Positions 8,205 to 16,851 of a DNA stretch of 46,483 nucleotides are shown here, one piece after another. The stretch is taken from positions 1-46,483 of the forward strand of contig JAYTCQ010000233.1 in the NCBI GenBank assembly GCA_043736395.1. Reading direction: 5' to 3'. This DNA is from JAFDVL01 sp043736395 (GTDB lineage: Bacteria; Acidobacteriota; Blastocatellia; RBC074). Position numbers and translations under genes: made by a program. Each line of letters begins with the position of its first letter. Positions within the stretch are counted from its first letter, which is position 1. Under the pieces are notes generated by a model. That model ran no database searches and was not told the origin of the DNA. It saw only the letters and a list, made by a program, of their open reading frames with translations.

Positions 8205-9383
8205 CTATCTAAAATCAGTTACCCAACCTCTGGCGTTCGACGTAATTCTATTTGGTGGCGTACTATTTCGCAGTACTAAAAATTCCTTCAATAACCCTTC
8301 CAACCGCATTAGCTCGTTTTCGTCTTTTATTTTAATATAGCTTGTAGAAGTACTTGCCGGCTCTCTAACCTCTCCTCTGTACAGTTGTCCGTGCTGAATT
8401 GATTCTAAAAGTATCAAAATTACACTATTATTATCACAATCAAGGCTCTCGCAGAAATACGAAAAACCATTAAAGTGTGGGTTATAATAGTAGCTTGATT
8501 CTTCAAATTTTGTATCAATGCCTAATGGCAAATTTATTCCGTCAACATTAAATATTTTACCAGTTAGTTCATCCTTATATTCAAATTTTCCTGCTAAAGA
8601 AGAATATATCGTAGGGTCAACCCCTTTAACGTCAACGAGTTTGACTGTTTCTGCCCAATAATAAAATAATATTTCTGAAACAGGCATTTCTTTACTATCA
8701 AGGGAGAGCATTGTGTTCATCATCAATTGGAAGCTACCGCGTTGTGGAGAAGCTGTAGCTCTTTTAAATCCCCCAAAATCTGGTACACCAAATAATGGGA
8801 CCGGTGAAACAAGCTGGGTAATAGGATAAAGCAATTTTTCTAATTTTGGGTATCCACTTAATTTAATGCTATCCAACTCATGTTTGAGCTTTTCAGGGCT
8901 TTGAGAAAAAATAAAGGCTGGCTCCATTTTATAACGAAAACCGACTAACTGAATAACAACATAAGAGTGAAGAATTTCAATCAACGTAGCCTCAGGCAAC
9001 TCTTCAATTTGTTTTAGACTAAACAATTCGATATTTTCTTTTTTTGCAACGGTCTTCCCCCCACTTTGAAATCCATATGGCGAGACCATTATCGCTTTAT
9101 TTGCTTGGTGATGTTTCGCTTTCGTAACGAAAGCCTCCACTTTTTCTACGGGAACGGCTTTTTTATAATCTTTACACTCAATAAGAGTTAAGTAATCGTA
9201 GAAACCTGCCTTGAACTTGATAATTACGTCAAATTGACGCCCATCAATATGTTTGTTCCAAGTAACTGCTGCACCCTTTGCCTCAGCTAAATGGATAGCA
9301 GCAACTAACCGTTCAAAGCCTTCCCATTTTGGCCTTGTTCGACGTTCTGGTTTTGTGGGTTTTCGTTTTCTTGATACTGCCAT
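8205..9383 (-). CDS. Mrr-type restriction endonuclease-like protein
   Basis: This 392-residue protein has an N-terminal PD-(D/E)xK nuclease domain of the Mrr/restriction endonuclease type. WEGFERLVAAIHLAEAKGA resembles the first helix, D52 lies in GRQFDVII, and E69 and K71 lie in LIECKDYKK. The C-terminal two thirds, about residues 140-392, are not recognised and may be a DNA- or effector-sensing region. The start at 9383 is chosen because TAAGGAGAGT lies 7-8 nt upstream; an upstream extension has no ribosome-binding site. The gene is visibly AT-richer than its neighbours, stands alone without a methylase, and lies next to tRNA-Thr, which suggests acquisition by transfer. It could be a modification-dependent nuclease or a solitary defence gene. 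Confidence 0.8.
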   Translation of the reverse strand: MAVSRKRKPTKPERRTRPKWEGFERLVAAIHLAEAKGAAVTWNKHIDGRQFDVIIKFKAGFYDYLTLIECKDYKKAVPVEKVEAFVTKAKHHQANKAIMVSPYGFQSGGKTVAKKENIELFSLKQIEELPEATLIEILHSYVVIQLVGFRYKMEPAFIFSQSPEKLKHELDSIKLSGYPKLEKLLYPITQLVSPVPLFGVPDFGGFKRATASPQRGSFQLMMNTMLSLDSKEMPVSEILFYYWAETVKLVDVKGVDPTIYSSLAGKFEYKDELTGKIFNVDGINLPLGIDTKFEESSYYYNPHFNGFSYFCESLDCDNNSVILILLESIQHGQLYRGEVREPASTSTSYIKIKDENELMRLEGLLKEFLVLRNSTPPNRITSNARGWVTDFR

Positions 9384-9613
9384 TAAAGTTACTCTCCTTA
9401 ATTTCTGAAACAATTTAACCAGATCAACTACACCCAGCTTCTTAATCAATAGTCCTAGAAACTTATTCTGGAATCAAAACGCCTTTCATTTTTTACAATT
9501 CTAGAATAACAAATTATTTTTTCTGCACCTACTTTGATTCACGATTAGCTAACGCCTAACTTTCAGCATTGAGCATCTTATGGCAAAATCTTACTTCCCC
9601 TTGGGAAAAAATT

Positions 9614-10774
9614 ATGACTACCAGACGAACCATTAAAATTCTCGCGCTCACTTCCCTGCTTTTGCTGGGAGCCTGGCAAACCATCGGCCATCCAAGCTAT
9701 CAAAATCTTTACGCGCTTGATCCACGATCAGTTGCTGAAAAGCGAACAGATTGCACGATCTGTCACGCACCCACGGCGAAACAAACCGATCCAAATTTTT
9801 TGTCGCTGTTTGGTAAAACGTTCAAGGATAATGGATTCATCATCACCGGGCAGATGCGCGATCAGTTCATTGAATTATTCAATTCAGTCGATAAGGAAGT
9901 CGAAGGTATAGCGACTGACGTGATTAAAATGACTACCGACCAAGTCATCATTAATATCACCGTCAAAGATCCAAAAGGGAAATATATAACGGGGCTGGAC
10001 AAACGCGCCTTCAAATTACTAGAAGATGGACAAGGTCAGGAAATTACAGATTTCAGAAATGAAGATGCGCCGCTCGCAGTCGCAGTCGTCATCGACACTT
10101 CGGGGAGCACCTTAGCCAGCGATCTGAATCGGATCAATAAATCTGTTCTTGATCTGGCAAATCGGCTTGATCCTGACGACGTGCTTTCAATTTACACTTT
10201 TGGTGAAGGAGGCGCGCAGCAAATCCGCGACTTCGCTTCCAGCATTAATGACCTGAAACCATTACTCAAACAGCTTCGCGGGCAGGGAGATTCGCCGATG
10301 TACGATGCTGTCCTTCGCGCTACGCAGGATTTAAAGAAACGGCCTGAGCGTCGTCGAGTCTTAATTCTGATTTCAGATGGAGCGGATACGACCAGCCAGA
10401 AGACTTTGCACGAAGCGGGACGCGATACATTTCTAGCCGGCGTCGCAATCTATTCAATTGATTTGGTGAACACGAAAGGTGAAGCGAAGCGCTCGCCTGA
10501 ACGCCAATCAGGCGCCACGGCACTGCGACAATTAGCAGAAGAAACGGGTGGCAGATACATCACGGCGAACGGTGGATTTTTTACAACGAGTCGCGGACAG
10601 TTGAAGAAGATTTTTACTGACTTAATTGACGAATTACATAAGCAATACACCATCGCGTATGAATCTTCGAATTCTCGAAGCGCGGGTCGGTGGCGCACCA
10701 TTCGAGTCAATTTAGAGCAGTCAGATTTAAGCGCGCGCACCCGGCTGGGCTACCGTGAAGGAGTCAAACAATGA
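9614..10774 (+). CDS. Secreted VWA domain protein with CxxCH motif
   Basis: This 386-residue protein has a signal peptide (residues 1-22) and a short region with one c-type heme-like site CTICH (residues 47-51). A VWFA-related Acidobacterial-type domain spans roughly 110-350. The MIDAS motif DTSGS begins at D161, with later DGADTTS. The segment DPKGKYITGLDKRAFKLLED is the strand that precedes the VWA domain in this acidobacterial family. ATG 9614 is preferred over a TTG 15 codons upstream because it begins the signal peptide. The gene overlaps the next by 4 nt (ATGA), so the two are translationally coupled. Its role is unknown; adhesion or protein-complex assembly in the envelope is possible. 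Confidence 0.85.
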   Translation: MTTRRTIKILALTSLLLLGAWQTIGHPSYQNLYALDPRSVAEKRTDCTICHAPTAKQTDPNFLSLFGKTFKDNGFIITGQMRDQFIELFNSVDKEVEGIATDVIKMTTDQVIINITVKDPKGKYITGLDKRAFKLLEDGQGQEITDFRNEDAPLAVAVVIDTSGSTLASDLNRINKSVLDLANRLDPDDVLSIYTFGEGGAQQIRDFASSINDLKPLLKQLRGQGDSPMYDAVLRATQDLKKRPERRRVLILISDGADTTSQKTLHEAGRDTFLAGVAIYSIDLVNTKGEAKRSPERQSGATALRQLAEETGGRYITANGGFFTTSRGQLKKIFTDLIDELHKQYTIAYESSNSRSAGRWRTIRVNLEQSDLSARTRLGYREGVKQ

Positions 10775-11259
10775 CTTATGAATTACGCTTTCATCTGGAC
10801 TGGAAAGAATATTTTGCGGCAGAGCGATACATGCTTTCCTATTATGGAATTCTTTCCCCTGAACGGGCCGCTGCCATTATTTTTGCGATTGGCGCGCTCG
10901 TTTTTTATGTTCTTAACTTGCCACCAGTGCTTTGCGGAGTAATTCTTTTTGCGAGTGTTTTTTTCTTCTGTACTCCGTTTTATCGGCGACTCGGATTAAG
11001 GCAAAGATGGAAACGGGAACCAATCCTGCAAGCAGAACATTTCGTGAGCTTCAATAAATTCGGAGTCCATTATTTGCTGCATGGAATTGAATCAAATCTT
11101 GATTGGAAATTTTATCAAACCTGGATGGAGACACCTGACGCTTTCCTCTTAATTTATCGTCAGGATGTTTTCAATATGATCCCTAAGCGTGCTTTAAAAA
11201 ATGAAGCGCAGCTTGATGAATTAAGAGAATTACTTTCCTCAAAACTCAAAAAACAATAG
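10771..11259 (+). CDS. YcxB-like membrane protein
   Basis: This 162-residue protein has two close transmembrane helices (about residues 32-50 and 52-68) between a short N-terminal region and a C-terminal soluble domain. The C-terminal half (FNKFGVHYLLHGIESNLDWKF... LIYRQDVFNMIPKRAL) fits the YcxB-like C-terminal domain. It overlaps the preceding VWA gene by four bases. The function of this family is unknown. Confidence 0.75.
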   Translation: MTYELRFHLDWKEYFAAERYMLSYYGILSPERAAAIIFAIGALVFYVLNLPPVLCGVILFASVFFFCTPFYRRLGLRQRWKREPILQAEHFVSFNKFGVHYLLHGIESNLDWKFYQTWMETPDAFLLIYRQDVFNMIPKRALKNEAQLDELRELLSSKLKKQ

Positions 11260-11278
11260 CAATTTCCCATTTTCTGAC

Positions 11279-12496
11279 ATGACAATTGACGAACAGATTT
11301 CTTACCTGACCAAAGGCACAGTTGACGTCATCCGCCCCGAAGACCTCAAAGCAAAATTAATCAAAGCCGACAAGCTTGGCAAAAAACTTCGCGTCAAAGC
11401 TGGGTTCGATCCGACGGCTCCCGATCTGCATTTGGGACATACCGTTTTGATCCGCAAGATGCGGCATTTTCAACAGCTCGGTCACGATGTCATTTTTCTG
11501 ATCGGAGATTTCACCGGCTTAATCGGAGACCCGACCGGACGTAACGCGACACGTCCACCATTGACCGTTGAGCAAATTGCGGAGAACGCCGAAACCTATA
11601 AAACACAGGTCTTCAAGCTGCTTGATCCGGAAAAAACAATCATTGATTTTAATGCCCGATGGATGAATCAATTCACGCCCATTGACTTCATCAGACTGAC
11701 TGCAAAAGCCACTGTTGCGCAAATGCTGGAACGCGACGACTTCACTAAACGCTATCAAAATGGTGTCCCGATCAACGTCCATGAATTTTTGTATCCACTC
11801 GTGCAAGGTTACGATTCTGTTGCGCTCGAAGCCGATGTCGAACTCGGCGGGACTGATCAAAAATTCAATTTATTGATGGCGCGTGAGATTCAACGCGCTT
11901 ATGGACAGGAACCGGAAATCATCATGACAGTGCCTTTACTGGAAGGCTTGGACGGCGTCAATAAAATGTCGAAAAGCCTGGGGAACTACATCGGCATCGC
12001 CGAAACTACTGATGATATTTTTGGTAAAGCCATGAGCGTTAGCGATGAACTGATGTGGCGTTATTATGAATTACTAACTGACCTCACCCTCGCCGAAGTC
12101 GCGCAAATAAAGACTGCCGTATCCGAAGGATCAAAGCATCCGCGCGACGCAAAAGTGGATTTAGCCAAACGCATTGTCGCCGATTTTCATTCGCAAGCTG
12201 CGGCAGACACAGCCGAATCAGAATTTAATCGCCGCTTCCGTGAGCATCAGGCTCCTAGTGAATTGGTAACAACAGAAATCGCGGTGGCTGAGGCTTCAAT
12301 TAAAATTGTCGATTTATTGGTGCAAGTAAACCTTTCAGCATCCAAAGCTGAAGCGCGACGATTAATCGCGCAAGGCGGAGTCAAAGTGAATAATACAAAA
12401 ATCTCAGATGCTGCAATGCAGATTGAGATCGCCGCAACGCCAGAAATACTGCTGCAAGTTGGCAAATTAAAGTTTCTGAAAGTAACTTTCATCTGA
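11279..12496 (+). CDS. tyrS: Tyrosyl-tRNA synthetase
   Basis: This 405-residue class I enzyme charges tRNA-Tyr. The HIGH-type motif is HLGH at residues 51-54 after AGFDPTAPDL. The tyrosine pocket region includes FLIGDFTGLIGDPTGR. The class I lysine loop is KMSKS in NKMSKSLGN near residue 235. A C-terminal S4-type RNA-binding domain (ASKAEARRLIAQGGVKVN) covers about residues 340-405. Length and motifs fit a bacterial TyrRS. It starts 19 nt after the YcxB-like gene and ends with UGA, which shows that UGA works as a stop in this genome. Confidence 0.97.
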   Translation: MTIDEQISYLTKGTVDVIRPEDLKAKLIKADKLGKKLRVKAGFDPTAPDLHLGHTVLIRKMRHFQQLGHDVIFLIGDFTGLIGDPTGRNATRPPLTVEQIAENAETYKTQVFKLLDPEKTIIDFNARWMNQFTPIDFIRLTAKATVAQMLERDDFTKRYQNGVPINVHEFLYPLVQGYDSVALEADVELGGTDQKFNLLMAREIQRAYGQEPEIIMTVPLLEGLDGVNKMSKSLGNYIGIAETTDDIFGKAMSVSDELMWRYYELLTDLTLAEVAQIKTAVSEGSKHPRDAKVDLAKRIVADFHSQAAADTAESEFNRRFREHQAPSELVTTEIAVAEASIKIVDLLVQVNLSASKAEARRLIAQGGVKVNNTKISDAAMQIEIAATPEILLQVGKLKFLKVTFI

Positions 12497-12811
12497 GCTT
12501 TTCAAGCTGAAATCAGGAATGTGTGAACCGCTGAAACTTTATTCTGAAGCCTGAATTCACGCATTCCTCCTCACAGCCTCGCCGGGCTATTCCGACATAA
12601 ACGTAACCTAAATCTAAAAGTTCTACAATTTCGTCATTTTGATAATTTCCTTGCATATCTCTATGAAATTAAATCACTTAACTTGTATTTTCGAGTTCAA
12701 ATCCAGCTCTTTTCGATTGTTTCCAACATGGCACAATGTTTGCCTTGATGATTCAAAGATAACCTTGTGAAGAAGCCCAAGAAACAAAATTAATTTTCAG
12801 GATTAGTCTAC
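12497..12811. other. Intergenic region between tyrS and the sigma54 activator
   Basis: No gene is seen. Near the left end is a small hairpin (AGCTT-TTC-AAGCT) just after tyrS. An imperfect 12-bp inverted repeat follows (GGAATGTGTGAA near 12518 with TTCACGCATTCC ending near 12568). Both could terminate tyrS. The right end carries a sigma54-type promoter, listed separately. Confidence 0.5.
12729..12743 (+). promoter_or_regulatory. Sigma54 (-24/-12) promoter of the activator gene
   Basis: TGGCAC-AATGT-TTGC matches the RpoN consensus TGGCAC-N5-TTGC exactly, with 10 nt between GG and GC. The predicted transcription start is about 12755, leaving a 5-prime leader of about 57 nt before ATG 12812. 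It suggests that the sigma54 activator is itself sigma54-dependent and may autoregulate. Confidence 0.72.
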
Positions 12812-14368
12812 ATGACGACCGCTTACGAGTTTGAACGAATAACTGATTACGATTTTTCAGGGCAGGTTTCTTTTCTGCTCACGCTTCAGGAAATTCATCG
12901 AATTCTCGATCTCACGTTAGGATTTGAAAACGCAGTTATGCGCGTTCTCAATGTCCTCGCGGAACGTCATCAGCTGCAACAATCTCAACTTTCACTCCTT
13001 GATGAACGATCACAGGAGATTCGCATCATTGCCGCTGTTGGAATTAGCGGACGCGCTCGTTCGATGGGACGCTATCAATTAGGCGAAGGCATTACCGGAC
13101 AGGTCGTAAAAAGCGGAAAAACCATCATCGTGCCGCAGGTCGCTTTGGAACCAATGCATCTCAATCGAATGGGAACGGCGAATGACACAGAAGATCGCGC
13201 CTTTGTGTGCGTTCCCATTCAATCGCAAGGCCGCACACACGGAACGCTGGCCGCGTACTTAAGAGTTAGGCAGGAAGAGGAATTGAATTGCGTAGCCGCC
13301 TTCCTAGCCGTAGTGGCGACACTTCTGGCACACACAATCAGTAAACCTCAGCAGACAAATTCATCAATTCCCGAAGAAAAATTTAATTCCAATAAATCTG
13401 TTCCTCATAAAGCCGACATCGGTTCATTTATCGGCAGCAGTAACGCCGTCCTGACTGTTCTCGAACAATCTCTGCAAGTCGCTCCGGCGAAAACTACAGT
13501 TTTATTGCGCGGCGAATCCGGCACCGGAAAAGAAATTATCGCGGACTTGATTCATCGAAATTCCACGCGGACAGGTGAGGCTTTCATTAAAGTAAATTGC
13601 GGCGCGCTACCTGAAAATCTGATTGAAACGGAACTCTTCGGACACGAGCGTGGCGCCTTCACAGGCGCAATGAGCCAACGCAAAGGACGCTTTGAATTAG
13701 CCTCCGGAGGAACAATTTTCCTGGATGAAATCGGTGAGTTAACGATGGCAACGCAAACCCGATTACTGCGTATTTTACAGGAACGCGAATTTGAACGAGT
13801 GGGCGGAACACAAACGATTAAAACCGATGTCCGCCTGATTGCCGCAACCAATAAAAACCTGGAAGTAGCCATCGCCGCCGGAGATTTCCGTGAAGATTTA
13901 TATTACCGATTGAACGTCTTCACGATTTTTCTGCCGCCATTACGAGAACGAAAAACTGACATTTTATTACTCGCCGATCACTTCGTAGACAAATACGCGA
14001 GCGAGCACGGAAAGGCCGTCAAACGCATCTCCACGCCTGCAATTGATATGCTCATGAGCTATCACTGGCCCGGCAATGTCCGCGAACTGGAAAATTGTAT
14101 TGAACGCGCCGTCGTCGTTTGTAATGACGGCGTCATTCACGGTCATCACCTTCCGCCAACGTTGCAAACTGCTGAAGGCAGCGGCACTCTTCCCACGAAT
14201 TCGCTAAACTCCGCGGTCGCTTCACTCGAACGCGAAATGATTACCGAAGCCTTAAAAATTACCCGCGGCAATCAAGCCAGAGCCGCCAGCTTGCTGCAAA
14301 TTACAGAGCGGATGATTAACTATAAAGTGAAAAAATACGGCGTGGATTGCGAACGATTTCGAGAGTAG
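12812..14368 (+). CDS. GAF-domain sigma54-dependent activator, NifA-like
   Basis: This 518-residue enhancer-binding protein has a GAF sensor domain (about 30-180), an AAA+ domain (about 205-435) and a Fis-type helix-turn-helix (about 470-515, ending TERMINYKVKKYGVD, very NifA-like). The AAA+ core has Walker A GESGTGKE from residue 234, the sigma54-contacting GAFTGA from 281, and Walker B FLDEIGE from 303. All key residues are present, so it should activate RpoN-holoenzyme. It directly precedes the nitrate cluster, whose first gene also has a sigma54 promoter, so nitrate or nitrogen control is the likely job. NifA itself is unlikely because no nif genes are present. Confidence 0.92.
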   Translation: MTTAYEFERITDYDFSGQVSFLLTLQEIHRILDLTLGFENAVMRVLNVLAERHQLQQSQLSLLDERSQEIRIIAAVGISGRARSMGRYQLGEGITGQVVKSGKTIIVPQVALEPMHLNRMGTANDTEDRAFVCVPIQSQGRTHGTLAAYLRVRQEEELNCVAAFLAVVATLLAHTISKPQQTNSSIPEEKFNSNKSVPHKADIGSFIGSSNAVLTVLEQSLQVAPAKTTVLLRGESGTGKEIIADLIHRNSTRTGEAFIKVNCGALPENLIETELFGHERGAFTGAMSQRKGRFELASGGTIFLDEIGELTMATQTRLLRILQEREFERVGGTQTIKTDVRLIAATNKNLEVAIAAGDFREDLYYRLNVFTIFLPPLRERKTDILLLADHFVDKYASEHGKAVKRISTPAIDMLMSYHWPGNVRELENCIERAVVVCNDGVIHGHHLPPTLQTAEGSGTLPTNSLNSAVASLEREMITEALKITRGNQARAASLLQITERMINYKVKKYGVDCERFRE

Positions 14369-14495
14369 CGCAAACTTTCCAGTTTGCGTTTTTTCACAAC
14401 AAAAGCCATTGCACAAATCCTTGTTTCATCGTCAGCAGGTTTTTTTTGTTATTCGAAAGGCGACAAAAACGCAAACTGGAAAGTTTGCGCTACTC
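14363..14495. repeat. Perfect 31-bp inverted repeat with palindromic arms
   Basis: The left arm 14363-14393 and right arm 14465-14495 are exact reverse complements. Each arm is also a hairpin by itself (GCAAACT-TTCC-AGTTTGC). The left arm covers the stop codon of the activator gene. The middle 71 bp has no gene. It may terminate the activator mRNA, but its nested architecture resembles a small non-autonomous mobile palindrome. A related core (CAAACTTTAGTTTG) occurs at 19403-19416. Confidence 0.8.
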
Positions 14496-14640
14496 CCCCA
14501 CCAAATCGTTGCTACCCATCCCGCACGCCACAAAATTGTAGCTTAAAGCCTAAAAACGAAAGCTTTCTCGCTCTCATTTTTAATCTCAAGATAACTATAT
14601 TTCCTATTCCAACAAAGAGATAGCGAATTATATGTCTCAT

Positions 14641-14656
14641 TGGCATACACCTTGCA
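14641..14656 (+). promoter_or_regulatory. Sigma54 (-24/-12) promoter of the nitrate assimilation operon
   Basis: TGGCAT-ACACC-TTGCA fits the RpoN consensus with correct GG-N10-GC spacing. The predicted start is about 14668, giving a 65-nt leader before nasA. The rest of 14496-14640 shows no gene and could hold activator-binding sites. Confidence 0.72.
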
Positions 14657-14732
14657 CTAATACATTTCGAGGCTGCATTTGTAGTTTCGTTTTTGTAATT
14701 GTTAGTTTTTTGTTTCTGGAGATTTTGCTGGG

Positions 14733-16832
14733 ATGAACAACTTGATGACATCACTCGAACCAACACCTGTCGCAACCCATTGCCCGTATTGCGCGATGCA
14801 GTGCGGGATGTTGCTGACAGGCACTGGCAAAGAAGTGAGCGTACAAGGTAATGATAAGTTTCCGGTTAACAAAGGCTCGCTTTGCATTAAGGGATGGACT
14901 TCAGCGGAAACGCTGAACCATCCCGAAAGATTATTAACCCCGCTGGCTCGCAATGAAAAAGGGAAATTAGTTCCGGTCACCTGGGCTGAAGCGTTGAATC
15001 GGATCGCAGTGAATTTCACTGAAACGCAAATTAAATACGGAAATGATTCCGCCGGATTGTTTGGCAGTGGCGCATTGACGAATGAAAAAACTTATTTGCT
15101 GGGAAAATTCGCGCGACTCGCGCTCGGTACTGCCAACATTGATTACAACGGACGTTTCTGTATGTCTTCGGCAGCGGCAGCGAATAATAAAGCCTTCGGA
15201 ATTGATCGCGGGCTTCCCTTTCCACTAGAAGATATTCCCAATGCCGAAGTCATTTTGATGGTGGGCAGCAATACTTCCGAAACAATGCCACCGTTTATGC
15301 AGTACATCGAAGCTCAGCGTGCGAACGGTGGAAAATTAATTGTGATTGATCCGCGACAATCACAAACAGCAGAAAAGGCTAACCTACATTTACGCTTGAC
15401 GCCTGGTTCTGATGCGGCGTTGGCAAATGGAATTTTGCACATCCTAGTGCGCGATGGATTGATTGACGCAGATTACATCAACGCACGAACAGAAGGGTTT
15501 GATCGCATCAAAGGAATGGTTGCGACTTATTGGCCTTCTGAAGTCGAACGCATCACTGGCGTTGCCGAAGCACAAATTATTCAAGCCGCGCATTTACTGG
15601 GCAGAGCGAGTTCGGCAATGATTCTGACAGGTCGTGGAAGTGAGCAGCAATCTCAGGGCGTCAATAACGTTCTCTCATACCTGAACATTGCATTGGCAAC
15701 CGGAAGACCGGGGCGACCTTTTAGCGGTTATGGAACTCTGACCGGACAAGGCAATGGACAAGGCGGACGCGAGCACGGACAGAAAGCCGATCAATTACCC
15801 GGTTATCGAAAAATTGATGATACGAATGCGCGTGAACATTTAGCAGAAATCTGGGGAATCAACGAAAAAGAAATTCCAAAATCCGGCAAATCTGCTTACG
15901 AATTGTTCGATCTTTTGGGAACCGAAATTAAAGCATTTTTCATTATGGGATCAAATGTTGCGGTCTCTTCACCGAATGCGACACACATCAGAAAACGCCT
16001 TAAATCATTAGATTTTTTGGTCGTAGTAGATTTTTTCCTTTCTGAAACTGCCCAGCTCGCAGATGTAGTTTTACCCTCAGCGCAGTGGGCGGAAGAAGAA
16101 GGGACGATGACAAATTTAGAAGGTCGTGTGATCTTACGCGAACGTGCTACACAACCTCCGGCTGGAGTCAAAACTGACTTGGAAATTCTTTGCGCTCTAG
16201 GTCGGCAATTAGGTTGCTCGGAACAGTTTTCGTTTGAGAACTCGAGCGAAGTGTTTGATGAGCTACGTGCCGCTACGAAAGGTGGACTGGCTGATTACAG
16301 CGGCATCACTTACGAAAAAATCAGAATGAATCAAGGAATTTTTTGGCCTTGTCCAACTGAAGATCATGCGGGGACACCTCGCCTGTTTTCAGAAAAGTTT
16401 GCTACTCCCGATGGACGCGCAAAATTTCATCCGGTGCGCCATCTGTCTCCTGCTGAAGTGCCGGATTCTTACTATCCATTCTACCTGACCACCGGGCGAG
16501 TTCTCGCGCATTATCAAACTGGAACACAGACGCGGCGCGTAGCTAAATTAGCGCAGATTTCCAGCGAACCTTTCGCGGAAATTCATCCGTCAACGGCGCA
16601 TCGTTTTGGATTAATCAATGGTTCAAATGTTTGGTTGCAATCGCGGCGAGATGCTGTGCAATTTAAGGTCAAAGTCACCTCGACCATTCGTGAAGATACA
16701 GTTTTCGTCCCCTTTCACTGGGGCGGTGCGCAAGCAGTCAATCGGTTGACGAACCCTGCACTTGATCCGACAAGCAAGATGCCTGAGTTCAAAATCTGTG
16801 CGGTTCGCATTCAAAATAATATTGAGAATTAG
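14733..16832 (+). CDS. nasA: Assimilatory nitrate reductase, catalytic molybdopterin subunit
   Basis: This 699-residue molybdopterin oxidoreductase of the NasA/NarB type reduces nitrate to nitrite in the cytosol. The N-terminal [4Fe-4S] ligands are Cys17, Cys20, Cys24 and Cys51 (CPYCAMQC and the later SLCIKG). The Mo-bisMGD domains follow, including LFGSGALTNEKTYLLGKFAR and GRPGRPFSGYGTLTGQGNGQ. The C-terminal dinucleotide-binding domain starts around residue 580 with YPFYLTTGRVLAHYQTGTQ. There is no C-terminal [2Fe-2S] extension. There is no signal peptide, so it is assimilatory rather than periplasmic. It leads an operon with nirB and nirD. A second ATG four codons downstream is an alternative start. 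Confidence 0.95.
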   Translation: MNNLMTSLEPTPVATHCPYCAMQCGMLLTGTGKEVSVQGNDKFPVNKGSLCIKGWTSAETLNHPERLLTPLARNEKGKLVPVTWAEALNRIAVNFTETQIKYGNDSAGLFGSGALTNEKTYLLGKFARLALGTANIDYNGRFCMSSAAAANNKAFGIDRGLPFPLEDIPNAEVILMVGSNTSETMPPFMQYIEAQRANGGKLIVIDPRQSQTAEKANLHLRLTPGSDAALANGILHILVRDGLIDADYINARTEGFDRIKGMVATYWPSEVERITGVAEAQIIQAAHLLGRASSAMILTGRGSEQQSQGVNNVLSYLNIALATGRPGRPFSGYGTLTGQGNGQGGREHGQKADQLPGYRKIDDTNAREHLAEIWGINEKEIPKSGKSAYELFDLLGTEIKAFFIMGSNVAVSSPNATHIRKRLKSLDFLVVVDFFLSETAQLADVVLPSAQWAEEEGTMTNLEGRVILRERATQPPAGVKTDLEILCALGRQLGCSEQFSFENSSEVFDELRAATKGGLADYSGITYEKIRMNQGIFWPCPTEDHAGTPRLFSEKFATPDGRAKFHPVRHLSPAEVPDSYYPFYLTTGRVLAHYQTGTQTRRVAKLAQISSEPFAEIHPSTAHRFGLINGSNVWLQSRRDAVQFKVKVTSTIREDTVFVPFHWGGAQAVNRLTNPALDPTSKMPEFKICAVRIQNNIEN

Positions 16833-16851
16833 CTTTATTCAGGAGTCATCA

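Noticed and set aside
9384..9613. A tRNA-Thr 3-prime end duplicate as an attachment site for an island carrying the Mrr-like gene
   Set aside because: No copy of the tRNA 3-prime sequence was found on the far side of the nuclease gene, and there is no integrase.
12812..14368. True NifA for nitrogen fixation
   Set aside because: No nif genes are present, and the neighbouring operon is for nitrate assimilation.
14369..14640. Short frames between the activator and nasA
   Set aside because: They lie over the perfect 31-bp inverted repeat and the sigma54 promoter region and look like shadows.
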